Assembly: GCA_023423975.1 (NCBI GenBank)
Contig: JAFAEO010000073.1
Span: 62,001-126,000, forward strand
DNA: 64,000 nucleotides
Reading direction: 5' to 3'
Source: Pseudomonadota bacterium
GTDB taxonomy: Bacteria > Pseudomonadota > Gammaproteobacteria > Burkholderiales > Burkholderiaceae_B
Below are positions 17,152-25,369 of the stretch, piece after piece (within the stretch, counting starts at the first letter, position 1; each line of letters opens with the position of its first letter). Made by a program: the position numbers and the translations under genes. A model generated the notes under the pieces. That model did no database searches. It saw only the letters and a list, made by a program, of their open reading frames with translations, and had not been told where the DNA came from.

Positions 17152-18048
17152 TCACGCTGCCGTGGGCACGATCAGGACCCGGTCGCGGTCCAGCACTTCA
17201 ATGACACCGCTGACGCCGCCTGTAAACAAGCCATACCAAACTGCCGGTTTCATTCCAAGCTTCTTGCGGCGAAATTCCAGCGGCTGGTTCGCATAAATAC
17301 AATCGAAATATTCACGCTTGACGACCTGACAATCATCGCGTTGTTCTGCGTCACGAACCAGCGGCGCAAATTCTTCGACGCAGGGTACAAAGATGCGAAC
17401 GCCTGCAGCAGGCATCTGGCCCATTGCGCCCTGGTTCTCCAGCAACATTGCCTTGCGGGCCCATACTTCATCAATATGCCGGATGCACTCGCCCTTGGAA
17501 AGCGCGCTATCTTCTGCCTGTATTGCAGCCTGCATCGTCAGGTCTGCGTCAACTTCGTCAACCCGTCCCAACGGCCTCAATTTACGGGTAAATTCAATGA
17601 AATAGCCATTGGGGTCGCGAACATAGATCGACTCGATCACTTCATGGCGCGTTTCCACGGAGACCTCCAGCTTTGCATCCTCAAGCCTTTTTTTCCAGGC
17701 TTTGAGCTCGTCTTCACTGCGCACCAGCCAGGCAGTATGCGTCGCATCTGCAACATGATCTTCCGGCAAAGGCCGCATACTGCTGCGCCCTTGCATCGTT
17801 TCAGGTTCGCTTGAACCCAGATAGTAAAAAAATGCGATTGTGCTGCCATTGCCACTATCGAAAAAGAAATGCAGAAAATCCGGATGGCTCGCTGGCCCCC
17901 ACCCGCGAGCAGAAATCACATGGACCAGACGCAAGCCAAGCACATCGCGGTAAAACGCGACCGTCTCGCGCAACCGCCATGTCGGTCTCGCCGTATGGTC
18001 AACGCCGTGCAGCCGCAGTACACCAGGCGTATCGTGAAAAACAGTCAT
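17152..18048 (-). CDS. VOC-superfamily protein with extradiol-dioxygenase-like metal site
   Basis: A 298-residue protein whose first 160 residues form two vicinal-oxygen-chelate modules. Candidate metal ligands are His18 (GVDHTA), His104 (ATHTAW) and Glu152 (YFIEFTRK), the 2-His-1-carboxylate spacing of type I extradiol dioxygenases. The fourth glyoxalase-type ligand position holds no acid. Residues 160-298 are an additional domain that I do not recognise. The gene lies 23 bases ahead of the aryl-CoA ligase, and no cupin gentisate dioxygenase or other obvious ring-cleavage gene is in the cluster, so this is the best candidate ring cleaver. That function is inferred. Confidence 0.75.
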   Translation of the reverse strand: MTVFHDTPGVLRLHGVDHTARPTWRLRETVAFYRDVLGLRLVHVISARGWGPASHPDFLHFFFDSGNGSTIAFFYYLGSSEPETMQGRSSMRPLPEDHVADATHTAWLVRSEDELKAWKKRLEDAKLEVSVETRHEVIESIYVRDPNGYFIEFTRKLRPLGRVDEVDADLTMQAAIQAEDSALSKGECIRHIDEVWARKAMLLENQGAMGQMPAAGVRIFVPCVEEFAPLVRDAEQRDDCQVVKREYFDCIYANQPLEFRRKKLGMKPAVWYGLFTGGVSGVIEVLDRDRVLIVPTAA

Positions 18049-18071
18049 GTCAAATCTCCATTAGGCATTAA

Positions 18072-19331
18072 TCAAAGAAAACGCGCCTGCAACCAGCGGG
18101 CCATGTCGCGACCAGCCTGGTAGCGTCCGGGTTCTTCATTGTCCGCCAGGGCCCGACCATGGTGATCGCCGCGAATGCGAAGGTGCTGCTTGTCCTGCGC
18201 CGCCAGTGCGTTATAGATCGTCTGTACGTCACCTGGAAAGCAGGCCTGGTCGCCGGTGTATTCGATCACCAGCGTTGGTATGTCGATGGCCGGGGCGGTA
18301 CGCGACAGACTGGCATTGGATGAAAGCGCCGACCAGGTCGAGAGCCAGCTCTCCGGTGTACAAAAACGTGCGAAACCAACAGCGCCATAGTTTGATGCAT
18401 AAGGATTTTTGCCCCACAAGGAGCCCGGATGGCGGTCAGAGGGATCAAGACTCAGATCCAGGCAACGCAAGTCAGCATCGGTTCGCCAGACGATCAGCAC
18501 CGGTGTATGAGCGCCCAGCCGTTTGTCATCTGCAGCGCTGTCAGCCTGCGTTTTCACCCGCTCTCGCGCCTTCAGTCGCGTGTCGATCATCTGCTGCGCG
18601 GCCGCGTCCAAACGGGCAACCCTTTCGTGCTGGCCGGCACGATAGCGTTCGATAAATTCTGGTGAATAACGCGCCTGTCCATTCGGTTTGTAGCCATTGG
18701 CGGGATCCAGCGGATCCAGGTCAGACACGACAGACAGGGCATCACTCTCCTGCGCTACAGACGGGTCAATGCAATTCATTAACAATGCCCCCTGCCCTGG
18801 ATGCGGGCCGACCAGAACCATGCCCTGAATCCGCGGCATATCCAGTTGGCCCAAACCGGTCCGCTTACCTGCCGGGCTGCGCGCAATACGTTGCGCCCCG
18901 GGCAGCACAGATTGTTCAGCGTAAAGCGAATACAATCCCGCCCCACCCGAATTACCCAGCAGAACAATATTGTCGAAGCCCTGTTCACGCAGAAAGGTCA
19001 GGCCAGCGGTGACATCATGCAATGCGAACTCATGTTCCAGGCGCAAGTCATTGCCCACTGATCGTGCTCCCTGAGACCAGGCGGCAAAGCCGGCCGCAAC
19101 AATATCTGGAATGAGGTAGTGGCACGCCATGAACTCACGCGGATGCATGATGCATACCACTGTCCTGCATCGCTTGCCGGCTGGCTGGTACAGGGAGCCC
19201 GAGGTGGCGGCGCCATCGGCGCAGCGCAGGACCACGTTGCGGGTCGAAGTGCCCGCTGGTAAATCACGTGGATTCCAGTCCGTGTTCAGAAACCCAGCGG
19301 TAACCGAATTTGCAGAAGGGTTTGTTGCCAC
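18072..19331 (-). CDS. large alpha/beta hydrolase, unknown substrate
   Basis: A 419-residue alpha/beta-hydrolase-like protein, first gene of the operon facing tetR. The nucleophile elbow reads LLGNSGGAG in the first third, and a possible acid/His pair is in the C-terminal part (YTGDQACFPGD and IRGDHHGRA). Start is set at GTG 19331 because AGGAG lies 7 bases upstream; the longer frame begins with an unlikely TTG. Size and motifs exceed those of simple meta-cleavage hydrolases, so it may act on a larger ester or thioester that feeds the aromatic pathway. I cannot name the reaction. Confidence 0.72.
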   Translation of the reverse strand: MATNPSANSVTAGFLNTDWNPRDLPAGTSTRNVVLRCADGAATSGSLYQPAGKRCRTVVCIMHPREFMACHYLIPDIVAAGFAAWSQGARSVGNDLRLEHEFALHDVTAGLTFLREQGFDNIVLLGNSGGAGLYSLYAEQSVLPGAQRIARSPAGKRTGLGQLDMPRIQGMVLVGPHPGQGALLMNCIDPSVAQESDALSVVSDLDPLDPANGYKPNGQARYSPEFIERYRAGQHERVARLDAAAQQMIDTRLKARERVKTQADSAADDKRLGAHTPVLIVWRTDADLRCLDLSLDPSDRHPGSLWGKNPYASNYGAVGFARFCTPESWLSTWSALSSNASLSRTAPAIDIPTLVIEYTGDQACFPGDVQTIYNALAAQDKQHLRIRGDHHGRALADNEEPGRYQAGRDMARWLQARFL

Positions 19332-19367
19332 AATCGTTCTCCTATACAAATATTATTTCAGTGTTAT

Positions 19368-19435
19368 TTGACACATTAGATAATTATTTGACTTTAATGT
19401 CAATTAATTTTTAATATTTGACGAATCCGTCAAAT
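19368..19435. promoter_or_regulatory. candidate TetR operators, three TTGAC half-sites in register
   Basis: In the gap between the divergent tetR and hydrolase genes, TTGAC occurs at 19368, 19388 and 19418. The second forms TTGAC-N6-GTCAA (19388-19403), and the third a perfect ATTTGACG-AATC-CGTCAAAT (19416-19435). The half-sites are 20 and 30 bp apart, on one face of the helix. They lie close to the tetR start (19447), as expected for autorepression. Confidence 0.6.
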
Positions 19436-19446
19436 CAAGGAAAATA

Positions 19447-20214
19447 ATGGTCTATACAACCGGCAGCCAACTGGGGTTTAATGGCTGTGTTGCGACAGGG
19501 AGTACGACAGTGAACGACATTTCTACAAAGGCTACGCTCAAGGGAGAAGCGCTACGCAGTGCCATCCTGGATGTAGCAGCAACGCTTTTCATTGAGCGGG
19601 GCACCGGCGGCACCAGCATCCAGGACATTGCCGAAGCGCTGGGATTGAGCCGTACCGCGGTGTATTACTATTTCAAGAACAAGGAACAGATTCAGCAATC
19701 ACTCACAGAAGAAGTGCTGAGCGCGGCGCGCAAGCTGGCCGGCGACACGGTTGCCCGCGACGATCTTGACCCTGTGACAGCGTTGCGCGCGCTGGTCACC
19801 CAACACGCCGACCTTATTCTGTCACGTCCTGCAGAGTTCCGGGTGGCGGATCGTACCGAGGCCGATTTGTCACCAAAGCAGCGCATATCCGTGCAGAATG
19901 CGCGCCGTAATGTGCTTGAAAACTTCAGCCATGTCATAGAAAGAGGGATCAGGGAAGGTGTGTTTCGCATGGTCGATGCACATGTAGCCGCCTTCAGTCT
20001 GATCGGCATGTGTAACTGGTCGGCCTGGTGGTACAAGCCAGAGGGCAGACTGGATCGCGCCAACGTAGCCGAAATCATGGCTGACATGGCGGTCAATTCG
20101 TTGTTACGCGAAGCAGCACGACGACCGGAAGTGCCGGATGTACGGGAATCGCTGCGTTTGGTACGTGAGGACCTCGATTATCTGGAAAAATTAGTTCTGT
20201 CCGACAGCAAGTAG
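19447..20214 (+). CDS. TetR-family regulator of the aromatic operon
   Basis: A 255-residue TetR protein with an unusual extra N-terminal 30 residues. The helix-turn-helix (IQDIAEALGLSRTAVYYYFKNKEQI, read around residues 57-82) is intact and the ligand domain follows. AAGGAAAAT lies just before the ATG. The C-terminal tail ends with a charged helix (RESLRLVREDLDYLEKL). It diverges from the hydrolase/VOC/ligase operon and probably senses the aromatic acid or its CoA ester. A shorter start around the second GTG (about 19510) is possible. Confidence 0.88.
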   Translation: MVYTTGSQLGFNGCVATGSTTVNDISTKATLKGEALRSAILDVAATLFIERGTGGTSIQDIAEALGLSRTAVYYYFKNKEQIQQSLTEEVLSAARKLAGDTVARDDLDPVTALRALVTQHADLILSRPAEFRVADRTEADLSPKQRISVQNARRNVLENFSHVIERGIREGVFRMVDAHVAAFSLIGMCNWSAWWYKPEGRLDRANVAEIMADMAVNSLLREAARRPEVPDVRESLRLVREDLDYLEKLVLSDSK

Positions 20215-20552
20215 CTCCCCAACGGAGATTCAGCCTGCCCTGCTGCTTTGTTGAGCCAGGTTGATATCTCAATTGTGATCAAATCAAACACAACGTGTGA
20301 TGTCCGAACTATCGATGCATGCCCGCCCGCTTACGGCAAGGCGGCAGCAAGCGGACGGGATTACCTATAGTACGCCTCTCTGGCCCCGTGATTGATCTTT
20401 GGAAACAATGAAGACCGGGGCGGAATCGGCCAGGTGCCCGCCACGCAAAGGACTGCCGGATAAGAACACCAGCACAAGAGCGGTTCAATGTATTTTTCCG
20501 GAAATTCAGTTAAGCTCGTGTTTCCACGATTGTTTATCCAAAAACCTGACCC
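20215..20552. other. intergenic region, tetR to photolyase
   Basis: About 340 bases without a supported gene. Reverse frames overlapping the photolyase start are shadows. A small CACAACGTGTG near-palindrome around 20290 is the only symmetric element noticed. The photolyase promoter is presumably in the last 100 bases. Confidence 0.35.
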
Positions 20553-21998
20553 ATGAAACAATATAGCCGCGGTTTGATGTGGTTCCGTCGTGACCTGCGC
20601 ATGACTGACAACCGCCCCCTGTTTCAGGCGCTGCGTCAATGTGAAACGGTGTTCTGCCTGTTCGTCTTTGACACCCACATTCTTTCTACCCTTCCCCCTG
20701 ACGATCGCCGCGTGGCCTTCATTGATGCATGCCTGGACGATCTGCAGCGCCAATTGCAGCAAGCAGGTTCGGGGCTGATCGTGCGTCACGGTACACCACA
20801 GCAAATGATCCCGGACATCGCACAGGCGTTGAACGTAGAGGCGGTATTTGCCGGCAGCGATTACGAGCCACAAGCAAAAGAACGCGATCGGGAGGTGAGC
20901 GCCAGGCTGGCAGCTGACAATCGTGAATTTTTTCTCTTCAAAGACCAGGTTATTTTTGATAACGATGACATACTCAACGGACAGGGTCGTCCATACAAGG
21001 TATTTACGGCTTACAAGAACGCCTGGCTAAAAGCCTTGCGCAGTGAGCACTACAGCGCGGCACCCGTTGAAACGCTGACATGCGCGCTGGCCCCTGTCCC
21101 GCAAGCGCTGACACAGCGCCCTTGCCTGAAAGATATCGGCTTCATACCGCCAGCGCAGCCGGTGCCGATGGCGGCCGGCAGTAGCGCCGCGCAGGAGGCT
21201 CTCCAGGACTTCCTGCCCCGCATGAATGCCTATGATGCCAAACGTGATTTTCCTGCTCTGCGAGGCCCAAGTTATTTATCTGTGCACCTGCGGTTCGGCA
21301 CCCTGTCGATCCGACAGTTAGTTAAGGTCGCTTGTTCGGCCATGTCCACAGGCAGCCAAGGCGCAGCAACCTGGCTCAGCGAACTGATCTGGCGTGATTT
21401 TTATTTCATGATCCTGCATCATTTTCCGCAGGTGGTCGACCACGCATTCAATGCCAAATACGACGCGATTGAATGGGAAAGCGGACCGCAAGCCGAGCGC
21501 CACTTTCTGGCATGGTGCCAGGGAAAAACCGGCTATCCGATTGTCGATGCCGGCATGCGCCAGCTTAATCAAACCGGCTACATGCATAACCGCCTGCGCA
21601 TGATTGTTGCCAGCTTTCTCACCAAGGACCTGGGCATTGACTGGAAACGGGGCGAACATTACTTTGCATTAAAGTTGAATGATTTTGATCTGGCAGCAAA
21701 CAACGGCGGCTGGCAATGGGCCGCCTCCACCGGCTGCGATGCCCAGCCCTATTTCCGTATATTCAATCCAATCACCCAATCACAGAAATTTGATCCGGAT
21801 GGCAAATTTATACGCCGTTACGTGCCCGAGCTCGCGGCATTGTCCGACAAGCACATCCATGCCCCGTGGACGGCAGCCGATCATGTCCTGGCGGCTGCAC
21901 AGATTGAACTGGATACAACGTATCCGCGCCCTGTCGTAGATCACAATGCGGCGCGCAGAATCGCGCTGGCCAGGTATGGGGAATTGACAGATAAATAG
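20553..21998 (+). CDS. phrB: deoxyribodipyrimidine photolyase (class I CPD)
   Basis: A light-driven DNA repair flavoprotein that splits cyclobutane pyrimidine dimers. At 481 residues it has the usual class I length. The N-terminal antenna domain begins LMWFRRDLRMTDNRPL, and the FAD-binding C-terminal half carries SELIWRDFY, KTGYPIVDAGMRQL, HNRLRMIVASFLTKDL and NNGGWQWAASTGCDAQP, the last two being the FAD and lesion contact regions. It appears to be a stand-alone gene. Confidence 0.96.
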   Translation: MKQYSRGLMWFRRDLRMTDNRPLFQALRQCETVFCLFVFDTHILSTLPPDDRRVAFIDACLDDLQRQLQQAGSGLIVRHGTPQQMIPDIAQALNVEAVFAGSDYEPQAKERDREVSARLAADNREFFLFKDQVIFDNDDILNGQGRPYKVFTAYKNAWLKALRSEHYSAAPVETLTCALAPVPQALTQRPCLKDIGFIPPAQPVPMAAGSSAAQEALQDFLPRMNAYDAKRDFPALRGPSYLSVHLRFGTLSIRQLVKVACSAMSTGSQGAATWLSELIWRDFYFMILHHFPQVVDHAFNAKYDAIEWESGPQAERHFLAWCQGKTGYPIVDAGMRQLNQTGYMHNRLRMIVASFLTKDLGIDWKRGEHYFALKLNDFDLAANNGGWQWAASTGCDAQPYFRIFNPITQSQKFDPDGKFIRRYVPELAALSDKHIHAPWTAADHVLAAAQIELDTTYPRPVVDHNAARRIALARYGELTDK

Positions 21999-22065
21999 TG
22001 ACTCGCCTGCATTTAGATCAAATGGCGTGTTTTCCGTTGCCATACGATACACGTTTTTGTTTATT

Positions 22066-22089
22066 TATATACACATTTTTGTATATAAT
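22066..22089 (+). promoter_or_regulatory. hicAB promoter with overlapping inverted repeat
   Basis: TATATACA at 22066-22073 and TGTATATA at 22080-22087 form a perfect 8-bp inverted repeat with a 6-base spacer. The right arm overlaps a consensus -10 hexamer TATAAT at 22084-22089. Repression by HicB, or HicAB, at this site is the expected autoregulation of such modules. Transcription would begin near 22096, which affects the choice of hicA start. Confidence 0.6.
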
Positions 22090-22119
22090 TAGATAATGGA
22101 GGACGCAGGAGAAGTAGCA

Positions 22120-22290
22120 TTGAAAACCAGCGAATTCAGACGCTGGCTTAAGTCGCAGGGAGTAACGTTTAAGGAAGGATCGAATCACACGAAACTGACA
22201 TTAAACGGTAGGCACAGTACCCTTCCCAGACACTCGAAAGAGTTACCAGAGGGCACTCGAAAAGCGATATTAAAACAGCTTGGCCTGTGA
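22120..22290 (+). CDS. hicA: HicA-family mRNA interferase toxin
   Basis: A 56-residue toxin with the HicA double-stranded-RNA-binding-like fold. The catalytic His is in GSNHTKLTL, and the C-terminal HSKELPEGTRKAILKQLGL is typical. The start is set at TTG 22120, because AGGAG lies 8 bases upstream and the protein then begins (M)KTSEFRRWLKSQG, the family N terminus. ATG at 22096 is in frame, but it sits at the predicted transcription start and would be leaderless. The gene is 58 bases upstream of hicB. Confidence 0.87.
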   Translation: MKTSEFRRWLKSQGVTFKEGSNHTKLTLNGRHSTLPRHSKELPEGTRKAILKQLGL

Positions 22291-22348
22291 CAGACGTCAC
22301 TGCGGTGGCTCTACGCGAAGCGACCACCAAACAGAAAGGACAAAAAAT

Positions 22349-22762
22349 ATGAAATATCCCTTTATGCTGACACCCGATGGCCCGGGATTCATGGTGACCT
22401 TTCCGGATATTCCGGAAGCCATCAGCTACGGAGAAAACAAAGCGCAGGCCATTGATTTAGCGTATGACTGCCTGATTACCGCTCTTGATTTTTACTTTGA
22501 TGATATGCGCCATGTGCCTACGCCATCAGCAACAAAAGCCGGACAGCACACGGTAGACCTTCCGGCCAGTGTAGCGATCAAGATTGAATTATTAAACGAG
22601 ATGGCGCGTCAGCACGTAAAACAGGCAGATTTGGCACGTCTGATGAAAGTGTCGCCTACCCAAGTGAACCGTATGGTAAATCTGCGCCAGACAACAAAGG
22701 TTGATACGATTGATGAGGCATTTAAGAAGCTCGGCAAGTCGTTGGCGTTTCACGTCGTCTGA
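22349..22762 (+). CDS. hicB: HicB-family antitoxin with C-terminal HTH
   Basis: A 137-residue antitoxin. The N-terminal HicB domain (PFMLTPDGPGFMVTFPDIPEAISYG and the Ala-rich helix after it) neutralises HicA, and the C-terminal XRE-like helix-turn-helix (VKQADLARLMKVSPTQVNRMVN) binds its promoter. AAAGGA lies 8 bases before ATG 22349; the longer frame to 22280 overlaps hicA and lacks a site. It forms a toxin-first module with hicA. Confidence 0.92.
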   Translation: MKYPFMLTPDGPGFMVTFPDIPEAISYGENKAQAIDLAYDCLITALDFYFDDMRHVPTPSATKAGQHTVDLPASVAIKIELLNEMARQHVKQADLARLMKVSPTQVNRMVNLRQTTKVDTIDEAFKKLGKSLAFHVV

Positions 22763-22874
22763 TCTCTTCGGAAGCCATTCATGGCCCCGATGCTTGCCTG
22801 ATGATGCCAGTTACCTATAGCCGCATGTCTTTTTGCATTTGCAAATAGCCTGTGTCGTCAAGATTGCAGACCGT

Positions 22875-22897
22875 CATTCCCGGACGTACCGGGAATG
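22875..22897. terminator. hairpin downstream of the amidohydrolase gene
   Basis: CATTCCCGG at 22875-22883 and CCGGGAATG at 22889-22897 form a perfect 9-bp stem with a 5-base loop. It lies between the convergent hicB and amidohydrolase genes, 22 bases after the amidohydrolase stop. No T run follows on either strand, so it may terminate weakly or protect the 3' end. Confidence 0.5.
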
Positions 22898-22919
22898 GTG
22901 TGAAGTGGGAGGTGTGCTG

Positions 22920-24113
22920 TTAACTGGCTTTGGTCGCCAAATACATTTCTGTCAGGCGAATCCAGTAGCTGGCGCCGATCGGAATCAGATTGTCATTGAA
23001 ATCGTAGCTTGGGTTGTGCAGCATACAAGGACCCAGACCATGGTCCGGCTCGCGGTGATTGCCCTCGCCATTTCCCAAAAAGACATAACTGCCAGGCCGT
23101 TCGCGCAAAAAGAAGGAGAAGTCTTCGGACGGCATAACCTGCACGTTCTCGCGCACCATCTCGGCACTGCGGTCGCCATACAGCGACTCCATGACCTGGC
23201 GGCAGAACTCGGTTTCATCGGGCGTGTTTACCAATGGCGGATACTTGCGGTCAAATTCAACCTCGCAGGTACAGCCAAAGCTGCTGGCAATCTGCGTGGC
23301 CAGTTCGCGCATGCGTTTTTCCATCACGTCGATCACGTCATCGGAAAAACAGCGCACCGCGCCGGCAAGCCAGCCACTATCGGGAATGACATTATTAGCT
23401 GACCCGGTATGAATTTGCGTAATGGACAGGACTGCAGGGTCAATTGGACGAACCGAACGCGATACGATGGTCTGCAGCGCCACCGCAATCTGGGCAATCG
23501 CCGGAACCGGATCGGCGCAATCGGCGGGCGCTGCCGCGTGGCCGCCTTTTCCCGACACGGTGATTCGAAATACGTTACTGGAAGCCATCAGCGGCCCACT
23601 GCGATAGCCGAATGCCCCTTCGGGCAGTCCGGGCCAGTTGTGCATGCCGAAAATGGCTTCGCAGGGAAACCGCTCCAGCAACCCGTCGTCAAGCATGGCT
23701 TTGGCGCCTGCAGCACCCTCTTCAGCCGGCTGGAATATCAGGTGAACCGTGCCGTCGAAATTACGCGTCTCATTCAGGTAATGCGCCGCAGTAAGCAGCA
23801 TGGTGGTATGCCCGTCGTGACCACAGCCATGCATTTTGCCATCATGCTGCGAACGGTGCGCAAAACGATTTTCTTCCTGCATGGGTAGTGCGTCCATATC
23901 GGCGCGCAAAGCAATGGCCTTGTCGGCGCTGCCTGCCCGAATGGTCGCGACCACGCCGGTTTTGCCGATGCCCGCTTCGTATGGAATGCCCCATTCCTTG
24001 AGCTTGCGGCAAATGACCTGGGCGGTCCGGTTCTCTTCGTAAGCCAGTTCGGGGTGGGCGTGGATATCCCTGCGCACATCCACCATTTCCTGAAGATTCT
24101 TGATTTCTAACAT
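22920..24113 (-). CDS. M20-family amidohydrolase (HipO-like)
   Basis: A dinuclear metallohydrolase of the aminoacylase/hippurate hydrolase group, 397 residues. Metal-site motifs are in order: MHGCGHDGHTTMLL, FQPAEEGAAGAKAML and the dimer-domain GKGGHAAAP. The start at 24113 gives the typical N terminus MLEIKNLQEMVDVRRDIHAHPEL (split here by family alignment), while the frame to 24170 has no better ribosome-binding site. Such enzymes remove acyl or benzoyl groups from amino acids. It lies next to sua5 and could be separately transcribed; its substrate is unknown. Confidence 0.9.
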   Translation of the reverse strand: MLEIKNLQEMVDVRRDIHAHPELAYEENRTAQVICRKLKEWGIPYEAGIGKTGVVATIRAGSADKAIALRADMDALPMQEENRFAHRSQHDGKMHGCGHDGHTTMLLTAAHYLNETRNFDGTVHLIFQPAEEGAAGAKAMLDDGLLERFPCEAIFGMHNWPGLPEGAFGYRSGPLMASSNVFRITVSGKGGHAAAPADCADPVPAIAQIAVALQTIVSRSVRPIDPAVLSITQIHTGSANNVIPDSGWLAGAVRCFSDDVIDVMEKRMRELATQIASSFGCTCEVEFDRKYPPLVNTPDETEFCRQVMESLYGDRSAEMVRENVQVMPSEDFSFFLRERPGSYVFLGNGEGNHREPDHGLGPCMLHNPSYDFNDNLIPIGASYWIRLTEMYLATKAS

Positions 24114-24263
24114 ATTATGTTCCGGAGACTTCAATAGAATCATCATAATCCGGTTTAGGCCAACTGGCAAAGCGACCGCGTGTTTTCCAGAATAAACTGC
24201 CGCGATTCGCGTAACAGATTGGAATATAACGCATTCCTGGCCACCACCCTGGCCAGTACGACT

Positions 24264-25274
24264 TTATTCGAAAGCGGCAGCGGCGCGCTGCAGGCGATCG
24301 GCAACCGCATCCCAGCGCTCATCCTCCGGCAGGCGCTGGATCAGCAAATGGTCCAGATTCTGCTGGTCGGCCTCGCGCAGCAGCGCGTAAAGGTCATGCG
24401 CGTACTGGAGCGGATCGCAAGAGACCTGATGCCACTGCAGCTGTGGCGGCACAGTCGCTGGCGGCGCGTCAAATGCATAGATGGCCCAGCGTTCGTGTCC
24501 GGGGCGGGCGGCCAGCAGCGCGTCCAGGCTTGCAGCATCGAACAGGCTCAGACGGGTCTGCGGCGCATAATGCGCCTTCAGCGTACCCGAGGCGCGGGGA
24601 ACCGCGGCGTCCGGGCTGGCCGGAGCATAGCCCAGCACCTGCGCCAGTTGCGCTGCCGAAATATGGCCAGGACGCAGCAATACCACCGGCATGCCCTGCG
24701 CAATGCGCGAGACGTCGACAATCGTCGATTCAATGCCGATGTCGGTGTCGCCCCCTTCCAGCACCGGCATGCCATCGGCGTATTCCCGGGGGAATTCGTC
24801 GCGTACGTGCTGGGCTTTGGTCGGAGACACATGGCCGAACCGGTTGGCCGAAGGTGCGGCGATACCGGCCTGCCCCGAGGGGCGCAGGCGGGCGAAAGCG
24901 CGGATCAGCGCCAGTGCGACCGGGTGCGAGGGGCAGCGCAGGCCGATGCTGTCCTGTCCGCCGGTCACCGCATCGGTGATCGTCGGATTTTTGGGCAGAA
25001 TCAGTGTCAATGGACCCGGCCAGAATGCCTGCATTAACTTTTGCGCTTCTGTCGGAATATCCCGCGTCCAATAGGACAAATCTGCCTCCGGCGCGATATG
25101 CACAATAAGTGGATGATTGGCTGGCCGTTGCTTGGCTTGGTAAATTTTGGCCACGGCCTGCGCACTTTCGGCGTCGGCGCCCAAACCATAAACCGTCTCG
25201 GTAGGCAACGCCACCAGGCCACCGTCGTTCAAAACGCGGGCAGCATGGTCAATCGAGCTTGTCATATCGGTCAT
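24264..25274 (-). CDS. L-threonylcarbamoyladenylate synthase (Sua5 type)
   Basis: This enzyme makes threonylcarbamoyl-AMP for the t6A modification of ANN-decoding tRNAs. The YrdC/Sua5 domain starts with LVALPTETVYGLGADA, and KQRPANHPLIVHI and SANRFGHVSPTKAQHV follow. With about 336 residues it has the extra C-terminal Sua5 domain, unlike the short TsaC/YrdC. The start is uncertain: ATG 25274, ATG 25265 or GTG 25292, none with a clear ribosome-binding site. It follows purK by about 95 bases on the same strand. Confidence 0.92.
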   Translation of the reverse strand: MTDMTSSIDHAARVLNDGGLVALPTETVYGLGADAESAQAVAKIYQAKQRPANHPLIVHIAPEADLSYWTRDIPTEAQKLMQAFWPGPLTLILPKNPTITDAVTGGQDSIGLRCPSHPVALALIRAFARLRPSGQAGIAAPSANRFGHVSPTKAQHVRDEFPREYADGMPVLEGGDTDIGIESTIVDVSRIAQGMPVVLLRPGHISAAQLAQVLGYAPASPDAAVPRASGTLKAHYAPQTRLSLFDAASLDALLAARPGHERWAIYAFDAPPATVPPQLQWHQVSCDPLQYAHDLYALLREADQQNLDHLLIQRLPEDERWDAVADRLQRAAAAFE

Positions 25275-25369
25275 GGAAATAGTCTGTGTCACGTGGTCAT
25301 CGGGTGCAATCCCGGGTTGCCGGGATCGCCTCTGGGAATTACATGCTATAGGTATACGGTTAAGGACAG

